DNA from: Acanthaster planci
Taxonomy: Eukaryota > Echinodermata > Asteroidea > Valvatida > Acanthasteridae
Length of the DNA: 64,000 bases
Assembly: GCF_001949145.1 (NCBI RefSeq)
Contig: NW_019091507.1
Span: forward strand, 199,837 to 263,836
Reading direction: 5' to 3'
Position numbers and translations under genes: made by a program. Numbering within the stretch: position 1 is the first letter of the stretch; the number at the start of each line of letters is the position of its first letter. Shown here in pieces: positions 1-12,200 of the stretch. Below the pieces are notes generated by a model that was not told where the DNA came from, did not search any database, and saw only the letters and a program-made list of their open reading frames with translations.

Positions 1-1
1 G

Positions 2-43
2 CTGTATAATACTCGTCGTGGTTATGAATTTGCCACGTTCAAA
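2..43 (+). CDS. Possible upstream exon fragment at window edge
   Basis: The first bases are open in frame 2 (LYNTRRGYEFATFK) and end at a good donor (AAA|gtaagta at 44). It could be an exon of the large plus-strand gene or of a gene upstream. Nothing else supports it. Confidence 0.25.
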
Positions 44-450
44 GTAAGTACTTCGTTCGTTGATCACAAAAGGTACATTTTTCCTTGCATCGGGGGAAAA
101 TCAGAAACAGTCAGGAACTCATTAGGCCTACTCAAAAACTTTCTGGGACACTCGGAAACTCATGTGCAAAGGACTGCGCACTGGGCGTGAAAAGGGATGG
201 ATACATTCGCATGAGGGAAATATACCTGATGTTTTGACTGGATGAAAAGTCGGCCTCTAAAATGTATTAACTGTACGCCTAATACGATGCCCTTGTGTTT
301 CAAAGAGGGCTGCATATAATTCATATCTATTTTCACTCCTGTTTGTTCTGCATTTAAGAAGCCTCTATACGGTCCTGTTAAAGGCAAACATCTAATTGCG
401 GTTCAATATGTTTAATTAAAGTTTTATTGTTATGTTCAGATATTTCGCAG

Positions 451-597
451 AGTCTTTCATCGGTATGTTGTAGTAGGCTCCAACTTGATGCATTGTTTCT
501 ATTTTCCGAAAGAGCTACTGTTTGTGGTTACTCGTGCCCCCAGCGCTACACAACGAAGTGTGGATTTCTTAACTTGAAACGCTGTACAAGATACAGG
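451..597 (+). CDS. Candidate cysteine-rich exon upstream of the EGF-like head
   Basis: This open segment ends in a strong donor (ATACAG|gtaagtcc) and encodes VCGYSCPQRYTTKCG followed by LKRCTRYR. Paired C and CTRYR motifs like this precede EGF-like modules in large invertebrate extracellular proteins. The 5' border is uncertain (acceptors near 450 or 515), and the phase join to exon 3182 could not be proved. Confidence 0.4.
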
Positions 598-677
598 TAA
601 GTCCTCGCTCTGGCCGTTTCACGCCCGGCGTACCGAACCATGTACAAACTTGAGACACGACCGTATTTTAATTAACA

Positions 678-1035
678 GGCCACATCTCAGCCCGGTAGTT
701 TCTAGGGTTATTTACTGGCCACGCCTCAGCCCCGTAGCTATAGGCTTATACTGGCCACGCCTCAGTCCCGTACCTACTAGGGTTATTTACTAATTGCCAC
801 TCCCCAGTCCGTACCTTCTAGGGTAATTTACTGGCCACGCCTCAGTCCTGTAGCAGCTTAGCCCCTCAAATGTGTGGTACGGACTCTCACTCCCGATCCA
901 TCCGTAATGGATCGGGAGCCGAGTGAGAGTCCGTGCCACACTAATGGGGCTAGTAGCAGCTAGGGTTATTTATTGGCCACGCCTCGGCCTCGTAGCTGCC
1001 AGGCATTTTATTTGCCACGTCTCAGTCTTGTAGGG
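678..1035. repeat. Degenerate tandem array (GGCCACGCCTCAG ... TAGGGTTATTTACT)
   Basis: Six or seven imperfect copies of about 45-55 bp, each with a GGCCACGCCTCAGYCC-like core and a TAGGGTTATTTACT-like tail. One copy is interrupted by a hairpin element at 859-952. Confidence 0.8.
859..952. mobile_element. 94-bp hairpin MITE with 9-bp target duplication
   Basis: Near-perfect palindrome: TAGCCCC...GTGTGGTACGGACTCTCACT and its complement, with a short centre at CCGTAATGG. Both sides carry the same 9 bp GTAGCAGCT (850-858 and 953-961). A 9-bp duplication suggests a Mutator- or Merlin-like source. Confidence 0.8.
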
Positions 1036-1314
1036 ATATCCTTGTGCGGCGAAGACAAATCACAAAAGGCAGCTACCGGGTGCTTGTAGTGGTACTTGTA
1101 GGCCCAATTAAAATTAAATTAAACAAGGACTGTTAAAAACGGCCCCCATTTGCTTTTGGTCATTTCACTGTTCCCATTGGGAAAAGACCTCCGTGTGTGG
1201 GATTGCTGATGCCAAACCAGTCCCCCCCCCGAAGAGCAACTGATCACTAAGACGTATAATTTCATCAAAAAGTTGAACACCCCCCCCCCCACACACACAC
1301 ACCTTGAATTCTCG

Positions 1315-1435
1315 TGAAAAGTGCCCGTATATTTTGTGCAGGGATCGAACCTGCAACAGGTGTTGCACTGGCTGGACTGGAGACGTCTCAACAAATTGCA
1401 ACACCGGTGAGTGTGGCCAGATAAGGAAGGAAGCA
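1315..1435 (-). mobile_element. tRNA-derived SINE remnant
   Basis: On the minus strand there is a perfect T-arm/B-box (GCAGGTTCGATCCCTGC) preceded by GAGACGTCTCCAGTCCAGCCAG, the layout of tRNA-derived SINEs. No full tRNA cloverleaf forms. An (AC)n and a poly-C/G run follow. Confidence 0.45.
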
Positions 1436-1644
1436 AACCGTGCTGTACTACCTCCATTCGTTATGATTTTTCACTCTGACGGAAATGTAAAAGGGGGTAC
1501 AAAGAGCAACCCAATTAATTGTGATCGAGGCAGGGTAAAAGTTACTTTTCCTCGCCGAATTTGGTAAGTTTTGTTGAGGTTTCTGGATTCGTACCGTACA
1601 GCATGTACATGTGCATGTACACATATGGTATCTACAGTATCTGC

Positions 1645-1730
1645 AGGGAGGTCGGTCACTTCGCCCCGTTTCCATTCAGTTCTTCCCACTCCCATTTCGC
1701 CCCATTTCAAATTCTCCCCGCTGATTATCA
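1645..1730. repeat. Short GGGGCGAAGTGG-type repeat patch
   Basis: On the complement it reads ggggcgaaatgggagtggg and ggggcgaagtgacc, like the units at 63895-64000. It may be a remnant of the same satellite-like family. Confidence 0.4.
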
Positions 1731-1849
1731 TTTATTCCATTCTTTCACTAGTTTTAGCATGAACAGAGATGCAACAAATATAGAAACTTCTATTGTTAAG
1801 TGTTGGATTGCCCAGCTAAGGCAAATGTCAGTTCTGTAGGTCTAGGCCA

Positions 1850-1880
1850 CCTACATGTACAGTATGTACATGTACATGTA
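1850..1880. repeat. TACATGTA palindrome cluster
   Basis: Repeated TACATGTA palindromes; similar clusters lie near 1600-1625, 2845-2890 and 3009-3030. Confidence 0.6.
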
Positions 1881-2067
1881 TGACATCACGTTCGACAGTT
1901 CGCCGGGCATTTCCTTCTTTCTCTAGGATAGGCTCGAGTACTGTGCATTCATTGTCATGAAATCTAAATAACAAAACATGTCCTCTGGGAGGGCGCTCCA
2001 CGCAGGCCCTCTATAAATGTTTCCTATTTCTGACCTAAGGATTAATTGTATCTCTCTGTAGTCTGTA

Positions 2068-2145
2068 AGACACCAGCATTGCCAGTCACCAAGCAGAGAT
2101 ACTCATGAGTGCTCTATACCAGTGTGTGGCTCTATGGATATTCCA
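2068..2145 (+). CDS. Candidate cysteine-containing exon (borders uncertain)
   Basis: After an AG at 2066-2067 the frame continued from the exon ending at 597 reads HQHCQSPSRDTHECSIPVCG. The donor is unclear (GT choices around 2120-2145). It may link the CTRYR exon to the segment at 2504. Low support. Confidence 0.25.
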
Positions 2146-2503
2146 GTATAGACCGATTTAACCTCATGATGAAACTCGAAAGCACTATACATTGGTGGAC
2201 CTGGCATCAAAGAGTACTTTGGATCCTATTTTAAGTGCCACAGGTAAAAATCAAATATAGCCTCCTGAGACTCGTGAGTGCTATATTGGAAACCAACCAC
2301 TACGTGGATGCGGTGGAGTGAATAGGGTGGCGATGAGCAAAATGTTTAAATGGATTAACCCTTAGATTGGCTGTGACAGAATGATTGCTCAATGCTCAGC
2401 ATCCTGACGCACAGTTCGCAACTCTCAGTGGCTGAAAGTTCAATAGTTGCATAGAATTTGCATCATTTGCCCTTTCACACTTTGAATAATTATCCCTATA
2501 GAG

Positions 2504-2590
2504 TACCAAAGTGTGACATCACTGTGAACCAGAAGTGCAGTACAAACAAATGGAGTACGCACACGTGTTGGTTCACGCGCTGGTTCTCGC
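2504..2590 (+). CDS. Candidate Cys/Trp-rich exon
   Basis: An open stretch after a TATAG acceptor reads CDITVNQKCSTNKWSTHTCW, then FTRWFSP, and stops just past a GTAATG donor candidate. The composition (C, W, T) is protein-like and unlike random sequence. The phase does not join directly to exon 3182, so an exon may be missing or the border misjudged. Confidence 0.35.
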
Positions 2591-3181
2591 CGTAATGCCT
2601 TTTACACATAGAATTGTGCACAGAGTTGTGGACAAGACTTCTGGGCAGAAACCCACGACACTTAACCTACATGTAGGTGTTTTCTAAGTAAATTAATTCT
2701 ACAAAAATGTCTTTGCTTCATTTCACTTTTTAGGATTTCTGATGGCTAATAATACATTTTAAGGGAAATAGTGTTTTCCATATATGGAACTCTTTCTCAA
2801 CACCTTGCCTTCCAAGTTTGCCTTAATTAACGTGCACCACTGTATTTACATGTACATCCTGATCAATATTGGACATGCATGTGTACATGTGTATAACCCC
2901 CCCCCAACAAAACAAAAAGCAAGTTTAAATCTAATGCAAGAGAGGTGATTTTTGAAACATCTTTTTCACTCCCATTAATTCCTTCCAACGGTGGAAAAAA
3001 GCTCCAAAGTACATATACATGTACATGTATATCACCACCCTATATGAAATGCCACGTTGTTTGGCCAAATTTGCACCTGTCCCCCAAGAAAGGCACTTCC
3101 CTTAAATTGTCACTGAAGTCTTTGGTACATTGTATGCATATGTGTGCTTCTTTCTGACTTCTAAATGTGATTCTGTTGTAG

Positions 3182-3283
3182 CCATTTGTTTTGGTGTCAC
3201 CACTTGCCCCAATGGCGGGTCTTGCACAAGACCTGACTACTGTGCCAACTGTAATCGAGGCTACTACTCTCCAAGATGCAGTC
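3182..3283 (+). CDS. Large FN3-like protein, exon 1 traced: EGF-like
   Basis: Acceptor ttgtag, donor gtaagc. It encodes TCPNGGSCTRPDYCANCNRG then YYSPRC, the spacing of an EGF-like module. It needs one base from an upstream exon, so the gene starts earlier. Confidence 0.75.
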
Positions 3284-6200
3284 GTAAGCATGAGGATTTG
3301 AGTTAATCTCAGTCACTGCCATAGCTTTTTGTAGCTAGAACCTGTTTAATTTTAGAAACAAGTTTACTCCTGCAAATGGCATGAAAGGGCTCTTAGAAAA
3401 CTGTTGCCAATGTTAATTTTAAAGGATCGAATGGCGAACACATGATTTGTCTATTCTTAACCCTAACTCCCAAAGATGTATGTAAAATCGCATTGAAATT
3501 GGAGGATTTGGGACTGACTATTCGGATGTTCAATCAATAATTCTAAATAATATCCAATATTTGAATATGTATTTTATAAGATAAAAATTATGGATATAAA
3601 AAGGGAAAGATTACAAGGTGGAAAAATTATATTTCACGATGTTAAGAGTAACTGAATAAGAGTTCAGTGCATATGCCCAACAGTCGAGACAAAAGAGGAC
3701 TTTTCCTTCAAGGCTTCCTTTTTTTCTCTGTATAGAAAGGTGTTTTGTTTCTGCTTCTGTTGGAAATTAACCGAATATACATGTATGAATATTCAATTGA
3801 ATAGCAGGTTGTATGTTCAGATACGTGTACTCAATTATTCAAATTGACCCCCCCCCAAAATGCTTATTTTTTATTTAAAGAGAACAAGATAAAGTCGAAT
3901 TTTTGGGGCCTATTTTATTTCATTTCTGTCTAAAAACTTGTTAAATCCTCATAAAGTATATACATGTACCCTTCTGCCTCGTTAAGGCCATAAAAGTATA
4001 CCCAAAAATATTTCCACCCAAACAACATCCCACCCCCGAGAATTTAGCTTTAGATCCATCTGTGGATTCTTTGTGGTGTATTCATTTATTTTACAGAATG
4101 CACACCCATTGCACACTGTGTTGAGGTTTTCTGCAGCAGTTCCTCAAACCAGAAATGTGACCGATGTGACGGTGAATTCGGCCCTGCTCTGGGATCAGCC
4201 TACAAGAAGACTGATGATATGAGACAATGCATTAGTAAGTGTATAGCTCGAGGCACCAACAAAGAAACGATTTTCGAAGCGGGAGGTCCAGTTGTTAGAC
4301 CATCAGGCATCGGCCATTTAGGACTTGATCCATGGAGCCCCACCCAATTATAGGACCTGCAAAAAGTAAGGGGGGCAGGCTTCACTGCCCTTGCCCGTCC
4401 CTTTCTGTTGCCATTGGCTTGGGGATGTTCAAAACCGACTGTTATTTATTGCAAAAGGGAAGTCCTACTTACCTTTCAGACTGTCTGGGCCATAGGCTTC
4501 CAAAGAGTTGCAACTTCATGACTAGGGAGGTTTATGCATATGTCAGAAGCACTTTTAAAACTGCCCACAATATATAGTATGTATGATTTAAACAAATTTT
4601 TAAACCCTCCAGAATGTTGACTTGGATCCTTCATATGTCATCATTCAAAACATAAAAGCATCATTCAAGAAGAATGTTAATTTGTTTTCAGTCCAAAAGT
4701 TCTGCATGTGGCTGTGTTTTGGTAATAACTGTAGTGATAAATCACTTTTTGAATGCAGCACAGTTTTCACTTAGGGCCGAGAAATGGCTGGTAAATGAGT
4801 CTAGGCTAGGACGTCCAGGTGTAAATCAGAAATGTCTGCAAAGTAGGAGATTCACTGCAAGTAGAAGTTTCCCATCGCCATTAAAGAAGTGATTATTTGG
4901 TGGAGAGTTTCTCAAAGAGTTTGTGCATACCAATAACCATATATTCCAACAACATTCAGTTGTGCACTGGCACATAATCATTATGGCTTGTCCAAAGGTT
5001 GGGTGAACTTGAGTGTGCACGTAGTGTGTTCCCATTCAAAGGGACATGCTAAAACATGCCACCTTTTGCTCCTGAATGGAGCGGATGAAGTTTGCTTCCG
5101 TCAGTCTATCCTTTTCTTCATTTTGTGTTCAGAGCAGTGTTCATGGAGGAGTGACAGCAATGCCTGCTACCCGGGATCCTGCACAGACTACCGATGCTCA
5201 TGCAACAGCGGATTCTCGGGAAGAGACTGCAGAACAAGTGAGTTGGAAATTGTTAGAGGAAGAGCAAACCTTAACTTGAGAGACAGACACTCTCCAAGAT
5301 GAAACTACAAGCCTTATTGCAAACTACACATCTCTCTCATAAAATTTGGAGACTTCTCTCCAGGACCCATGCAGTGTTTAAAGAATTGGATCTTCTCATT
5401 TGTGTCTGGCCAAAATAATTCGGAAATGTGAAGTGTTAGTTGTGGGACACAATCTTAAACAGCCTTTTGATCAGCCAATGCATGATTTTGAAGAAAACAT
5501 TCCAAGAAAAGTAATCCACATGAAGACATGTACACCCGTCAGAAGTTATTATTAAACTTGGTACTTGTTGAACCAAAAATAGAATGCTTTAAATCACTCT
5601 CTATTACTTCCTGGTAGTGAGTCATTCGCCAACCCTCTCAGAGCACCGTGCCACCCTGATCATGGGGACGACTACTCTAGAATCGCCCACAGTCCAGGGG
5701 AGCACAGCCACCGTCTACTCGAATGTCCAGAACTTCAGAAACCTCAGGGTCAACTGGGTAAGCTCCTACCAACCAACCGGACTGCCGAGCCCCAGCGCCG
5801 GTGGACATCCCTACATTGAAAGCGTTGGACTTGGCATTGTGGGTGCAAGAGTCACAGCTGCTGTGAATCGTGAGTTACTCCCGGAGAAAAATAATTCCAG
5901 TCATGTCTGAGGAAGCGTGCGTTAATCAAATCACATTTCAGTGCTGATATGTACCTAATACTGACTGAATACAATTATCTCCCTCCATTACTATGCTAGG
6001 GGGTTCAAGCAGCATTTATTCAGTAGGCTCCCAGGATTGTACAACATCAACGACTGGAAGGTCCTTTAACCGAGACAGACCCAATACAGCCCTGGTGACC
6101 TGTGAGGTGACCTTCACTCTGAACTATAACTCTTGGAACCCATCAACAGGAGACGTGTAAGTCCAAGAAGCCCACTTGATGTTTATGAATCACTGCGGAC

Positions 6201-9200
6201 CATGTGCATGCCTGAGACAGGCTGTTACTCAGTGTCCACCCCACTAGTTTTCATCTTAATGCACACAAACCCAGTTCATGGCAGCAGTAGTATTTAAGCT
6301 TACATTTTACCCTTATTTCTCTCTTTGTTAGCATTGAGATTATAGACTAATCAAATATGGTGCCATAACTGCCGTGGACCCCTGCTCACATGCACATTCT
6401 TTAGCTTGATGCGCGTGTGTGCGTTAAGCAAATCAGGACAACCTGTCCTCTCCGAGGAGGAACAAAAGAGGGCGTTTTTTGAAATGATATTCACAGTCCT
6501 TTGGTATGCATTCACGGCATAGGTGCGCAAGTTTATGCTCTTTTGACGCAGAGCACGGTGAGTATGCACAAAGAAATTAGTCTGGAATGTATGGTCTTTG
6601 CGTGCCTGCTGAGCGCGTGCAAGAATCTGGTTGGAACCATCTGTCTTTCTTTTGCTGGTGAGGGTGCACTTCAGCTCAGGGCGGATTGGTCGAACAGGCA
6701 TGTGACATTTGCGCAGGTACCACCTGTCCATGAGTGTTGTACCACCGCAGGAATGGTCTCTAATTCTACTTGTCCAATTACACTTCATTTACTGAGTTCT
6801 TGGAGTTGTCTGTACACTACCTTGCAGGGCTCGAAAAAACAAAGTCACTAATACTTTTCTCAGTATTCTGTATCAAAAGAGATATGAAAATGACCTGCCC
6901 TGACAACAGACCTCGACGTTCCTGTTTTATCTGTTTGTGGGTTTGCTGACTTCATAAAAATGGCAGGAACTAAAGAAACATGAGGGAAGCTATCGTGCAT
7001 GTGTTCAATGCAATGATCAGGGATGGATCTAGGAAATTTACGGGGGGGTCAGGCTGGAGATTTTTTTTAATGTCTCATTTTTTACAGACAAGCAGAAACG
7101 ATGATGAAACATTATGCATTGCTTGCATTTTTTTACAGTGGCATTGGTCACCTTACTTTTTAAGTAGTTATTTTTTTTTCCCGCCCTTTTGTTTTGTCTC
7201 AGGTGGCCGGTGTTTACTACCTCTCCCGACCCCTCCCCCTTTATCCATACCCGGGAAGGTATTATAGCAAAACATTTCCACTCAACTGTAAATCTCATTT
7301 AAAAGAGAAAGGTCTGCATATGACACACCAAGAACACCTCAGCGATATGCTCAGAAGTTTGACCTGACAGAATGAAGTGCAGTCTGTACACATCTGGCTA
7401 AACTGTGGCTAAACTGCACGTGGGGAGCAGGCGTCTCCGGCAGAAAGCAGGAGTCAATTGCCCTGGCCTCTTCCCACAGTTTCTCTATTTGAACTTTTGA
7501 AATGTCACACAACTCACGTACAAGCAACATGGCTTTCAGTGCCTCCTTCAAAGATTGGGAGTGCCCGCGTGTGTTGCCTTGTGAGAAATTTCACACTTTT
7601 TACACTGATACTGTATTTGGTCAGGCCTCATCAAATTTGATAGCTATAAGCGTAGGGCAGCAAATTGTCTTTCCAACAATTGTACTCTGAACAATGAGAC
7701 TTCTATACTCATTGATGTATCTCTTAAGAGGAATAAGTGTATTTCACAATCTTTTACATTCTACCTGTTGAATTGCAGACTGCGGATTGATGTGTCTGCA
7801 ACAAACGGCGGGTACCTGAAGCTTTTCAACAGGGACTTGTCCAATCGCATCAGCACACGCTACTACAGCGGCCGAACAAGCTCCGCCTACTCAACTTTCA
7901 CCTTTGACTTTGTGGAGCCCTACCACTGCGTCGGTGCTGCTGGAGGATGCAGAACAAGCATGCTGAATGCAGGAAATGATGTAACCACACAGGTTAGATT
8001 GTTTAACTGACAATTCAGAGATGTCGCTTTTCCGGTTTTATCAGGATTTTTGGGTTTTTTTAAACGGTCCCCGGAAATTCCATGTTTCCGTTTTTTCCCT
8101 TCTGGGTCAAAAGAAAATACAAATGGGAATGCATTTATTTATTTTCATTTCTGTGCGTCTCAGTTTCAGTGCCAGTCACGCACTGCTTGCACATGTGCAG
8201 CCATTAGTGGCCTTAAAGCAAGGCTTCCGAGCTTGCATACGATGCAGCGTGATGCACTGCCGGCATGCCTTCTGAAATGACCAGAGTTTCAGCAGCGCCA
8301 AGTAGTCTACTATATTGTACACCATATGTGGGTGGTTAGCGTACTGAGCCATTTATTACACATCCTTGAATTCAAACTATCAAGTCAGTCAGCGATTCCC
8401 AGTAGCAGTGATTGTGTGAATAGGAATATTGTACACAACAAACCGGGAACCAAGCATATCATCGTGCACTTGTGTTTTGCTGGAAGAGCTGTTGATTGAT
8501 GTCTGCACCGTAATCTTGCATGGTTTGGAGGGAACAAAATCTCATATGTCATGCTACAGAATTTGTCAAAATATGGAAACATTGAAAATTTTAGAAAGAA
8601 TGGACAACTTAAAAGCCTTTGAATCAAAGGTGGAATGTAAGTGGAACCAGACATGACTGTACAAGAAAAGAACCCTGGTTTGTTATGCGCTCCGTTGCCT
8701 ACGCTCAACGGTGCACTTCAATGTTATTTGCTACGATTAATAAAGTTCCGGTTTTTAAGAGCAGACCCTGTGGCATCTCTGCTGTTGAACTGTGCTTGCA
8801 TGTATTTTTCTTAATGTTTGCAAGTAGAGGACGAGACGAACTGTTTCGAGAACTCCGGAACTTCGGTTGTATAAAAAAAATTAGTTGGAAAGGACAGGAA
8901 TCGAACTGCCGTTGTTAAATCCACAATTCAAAATTTAACATACACAGTATATGCAGGGCCCGATATGCATGGTTGGACACTTGCCAGATTCCCTGAAACA
9001 GTGTGGCTCAATTTATACGGTACGTGTTACTTGTACAGCAAAAATGGCTCTTACCACTACGGTTCTTACCCCTATGAGTCGTGTTACCAGCATTACCGGC
9101 GGATGGCCATTGTTTTCATTAGCGGCACAAAGTGTGAATAAACAAAAAAATCAGCCCAATACCTTGCACAGTAGATGCAGATATTTACTCTAGTTTTTGA

Positions 9201-12200
9201 CGGGGAAACTTCAGCTTGTAGCTGTCGGGATTGATTTTTTTAGCAGTTTTAATGAATTAAAGGTCTTTTTGTTATAACTTCTGGTCCGATGACCTCATCG
9301 GCCCAATTTTTTGCACAAACATTGCATGCATTAGAGTCACTGTATCTATCAATTTTCAAGCCATTCCGGCAAATTTTGCCACAGACATCTATTCAAAATA
9401 GATTTTAATCATGTTTTAAACCTGTCGCTAGAGGGCATTGGTACATGGTTTGAGGAAAACAATTGTGTCGGAGACTAATACCGTTGAAAGTAGGTTCATA
9501 TCCATTACCAATTTCAAATTCAATGGTGGTGGCCTAGTGATGTGCTCCAGGGCTTAAGGTGTGGAATTTACTGAGCGCTCGTGACCATTTTCTGTTTAAA
9601 TGGTCCTAACAGGTGCACCATGCACCAATGAAGTTGACGTTTTCCTAGCATCCCTTCTCCTCTTTGGCAGTGCCAGGTGCTTGCTTTGTCAGAGCAGATA
9701 CTGCCCTGGGCATTTAGCATTAACAATTCTTGCTCTCCTTGAATATTAGAGAGAATTAAGACCAAAAAAGAATTTCTCATGCCTGCCACTTCCAGTTTCC
9801 CCTTTATCAGCAGTTTCTTTTAATTTTCTTTTTTTTTGTAAAAGTTGCAATATATTTTTGACTTTTTATTCTGTTCTTGTAAAGATCTGTTGCAGTAAAT
9901 ACAAGTTTAACACCTCTTGAATGGTGCCAACTCCTACACATTTATCTGGTCAAATGTCATGAAAATCCATCCTCCATTTGGAACAATCTGCCACCTAAAA
10001 GAAAAGACCACCACCTCTTCGGTTTGAACAAGGCAGACGAGAAACTGTGTTTTTGACTTGTTTTACTTTGCCTAACAACACCAGCTGTTTCCTTTTGTAT
10101 GCGCAATGATCGGCTTTGTTTGAGCTCTCCAATTTTGCAATACATTTTGCAGGGAGCGATAACAGTCACATGGCAAGGCTGGGCCGACGATCTGGCTGGT
10201 ATTAAGGAGTATGACCTGGTAGTGCGACAGCTATCCGGTAGCCATGGCAGCGAGATGACAGAAATCTATGACAGTCCACCCGTATATTCTGGAGTGACCA
10301 GCTCAGGCCAGAGGGTCACTTTACCCCATGTTGGTAGGTTGCAGAGGCCATTGGATGTATTCTGTGGTAGGTTGCAGAGGCCATAATATTTATTCTGTGG
10401 TAGGTTGCAGAGGCCATAATATGTATTCTGTGGTAGGTTGCAGAGGCCATAATATTTATTCTGTGGTTGGTTGCAAAGGCCATGGTTTGCATTGTATGTA
10501 GTCTGTTGTATGTGTAGGTTACTTTATACCAGCCCTCACTTTATTAAAATTGGTTTGAAGGGGTTTCATGAAGAGTGAGGTCATGTTCTTAGAATTGGTT
10601 CAAGTACCAGTTTGGCTAGTTTCTCTGCAAGCCACCTAGAGAGTTTCCCTCAATAATTAATTAATTGACAGTATTTTCTGTTGAGTAAATAGACTCAATT
10701 GAGTTTCTTCATTAGATGTATATTTTGGTCAATTACAGAACATCATCATTTCTGTGGTTGAAGGAAGGCATTAATTGCTTCTCTCTTTCCCACCTGTTTT
10801 CCAGGTGTGTACTCAGTCATCCTCACTGTCGTTGACAACGCCGGCAACTTCAGACTCTGCAGGCGTTTCATTTTCTTTGATAACGATCCCAGTGATGTCA
10901 CCATTCAGACCGATTCCCCTCTGCGTGTGACCTCAGCATCTTCAAAGACTGACTACCTGTGGCTGACCAGTCTGAACTCTGGCGGGCCAACCTCGGTAGA
11001 TTTAGTCTGGACAAACCGATTCATTAACGTGCATCATGTAAACCAAGGACTTCTGAAACCAATTGGATCCTACACTGCCGGTTTCATTGACAGTGGTAAT
11101 TACCTTAATTTGTTTGGTGTATTTAAATGTGTAAATAATTGTTAGCTGTAACACTGAGTAAAAATTTTGTGAATACAAATCACTTTTATTTTCCTAGATT
11201 ATGATCAGAACTTTGGGCGGCGTGGCCGTGCAGCTATCCCTCATGCACTTGGTGTGACGCAGTTTCGCGTCTTTTACGACATCGACCACAGCGGCGGTAG
11301 GACCACTGTTGCAGTGAGCGATGGCAACTCCGACAACTGGAGAAACGAAGCCACAAGCACGCAGGCGACGTACTACCTGAGGTTAGTGGACGGCGATTCT
11401 ATACGATTCTGGGTGGAGGCCAGGGACCTTGCAGGTCACTCTGTGAGGGACAGCGTGTTGGTCCACACCGACTCATCCCCGCCAATTATTGAAGACTTCT
11501 GGCTGGTACGGGACGGAGAGGTGAACCTGGCCATTCATAACTCAGACGATCTGCATGAAATGAGGTAAGTGTTGTTCTTGTTACGCATCATGGTAGAATG
11601 ACCTCAGTTGTAATAAATAAAGTGATACAGCACACAGTACATATCTCTGCTTATACCTTGGGCAAAATACTTGTGCGGGACACTATGCGCAAAAATGCTC
11701 ATTGTGCAAGCTCAGGAACTAGTAGTTCTCAATCTGGTGTAGGCCTAAGCATTGTTGTATTCAAGTCTATAACAAGCCTCTGTTCGGCCATCACAAGTCA
11801 CTCAATCTTAAGCCAATTCATAAGCTATTCAAATGAGCTGTGACAAAAGCATCTTTTTGTCATTTTTCACCCTGTTACTTATGATTGGCCTTGTGATGGG
11901 ACTTGTGACTGGCCTTGTGAAGGGACTTGTGACTGGCCTTGGGAAGGGACTTGTTNNNNNNNNNNNNNNNNNNNNNNNNNNNNNNNNNNNNNNNNNNNNN
12001 NNNNNNNNNNNNNNNNNNNNNNNNNNNNNNNNNNNNNNNNNNNNNNNNNNNNNNNNNNNNNNNNGACTTGTGACTGGCCTTGTGAAGGGACTTGTGACTG
12101 GCCTTGGGAAGGGACTTGTTACTGGTCTTGGGAAGGGACTTGTGACTGGCCTTGGGAAGGGACTCGTGACTGGCCTTGTGAGGGAACTTGTGACTGACCT

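Noticed and set aside
1331-1400. True tRNA gene on the minus strand
   Set aside because: Only the T-arm is good. The acceptor stem and D-arm do not form, so a SINE remnant is more likely.
1119-1457. Cys-rich minus-strand frame near 1.1-1.5 kb
   Set aside because: It overlaps a tRNA-derived SINE remnant and poly-C/(AC)n runs; no splice context.
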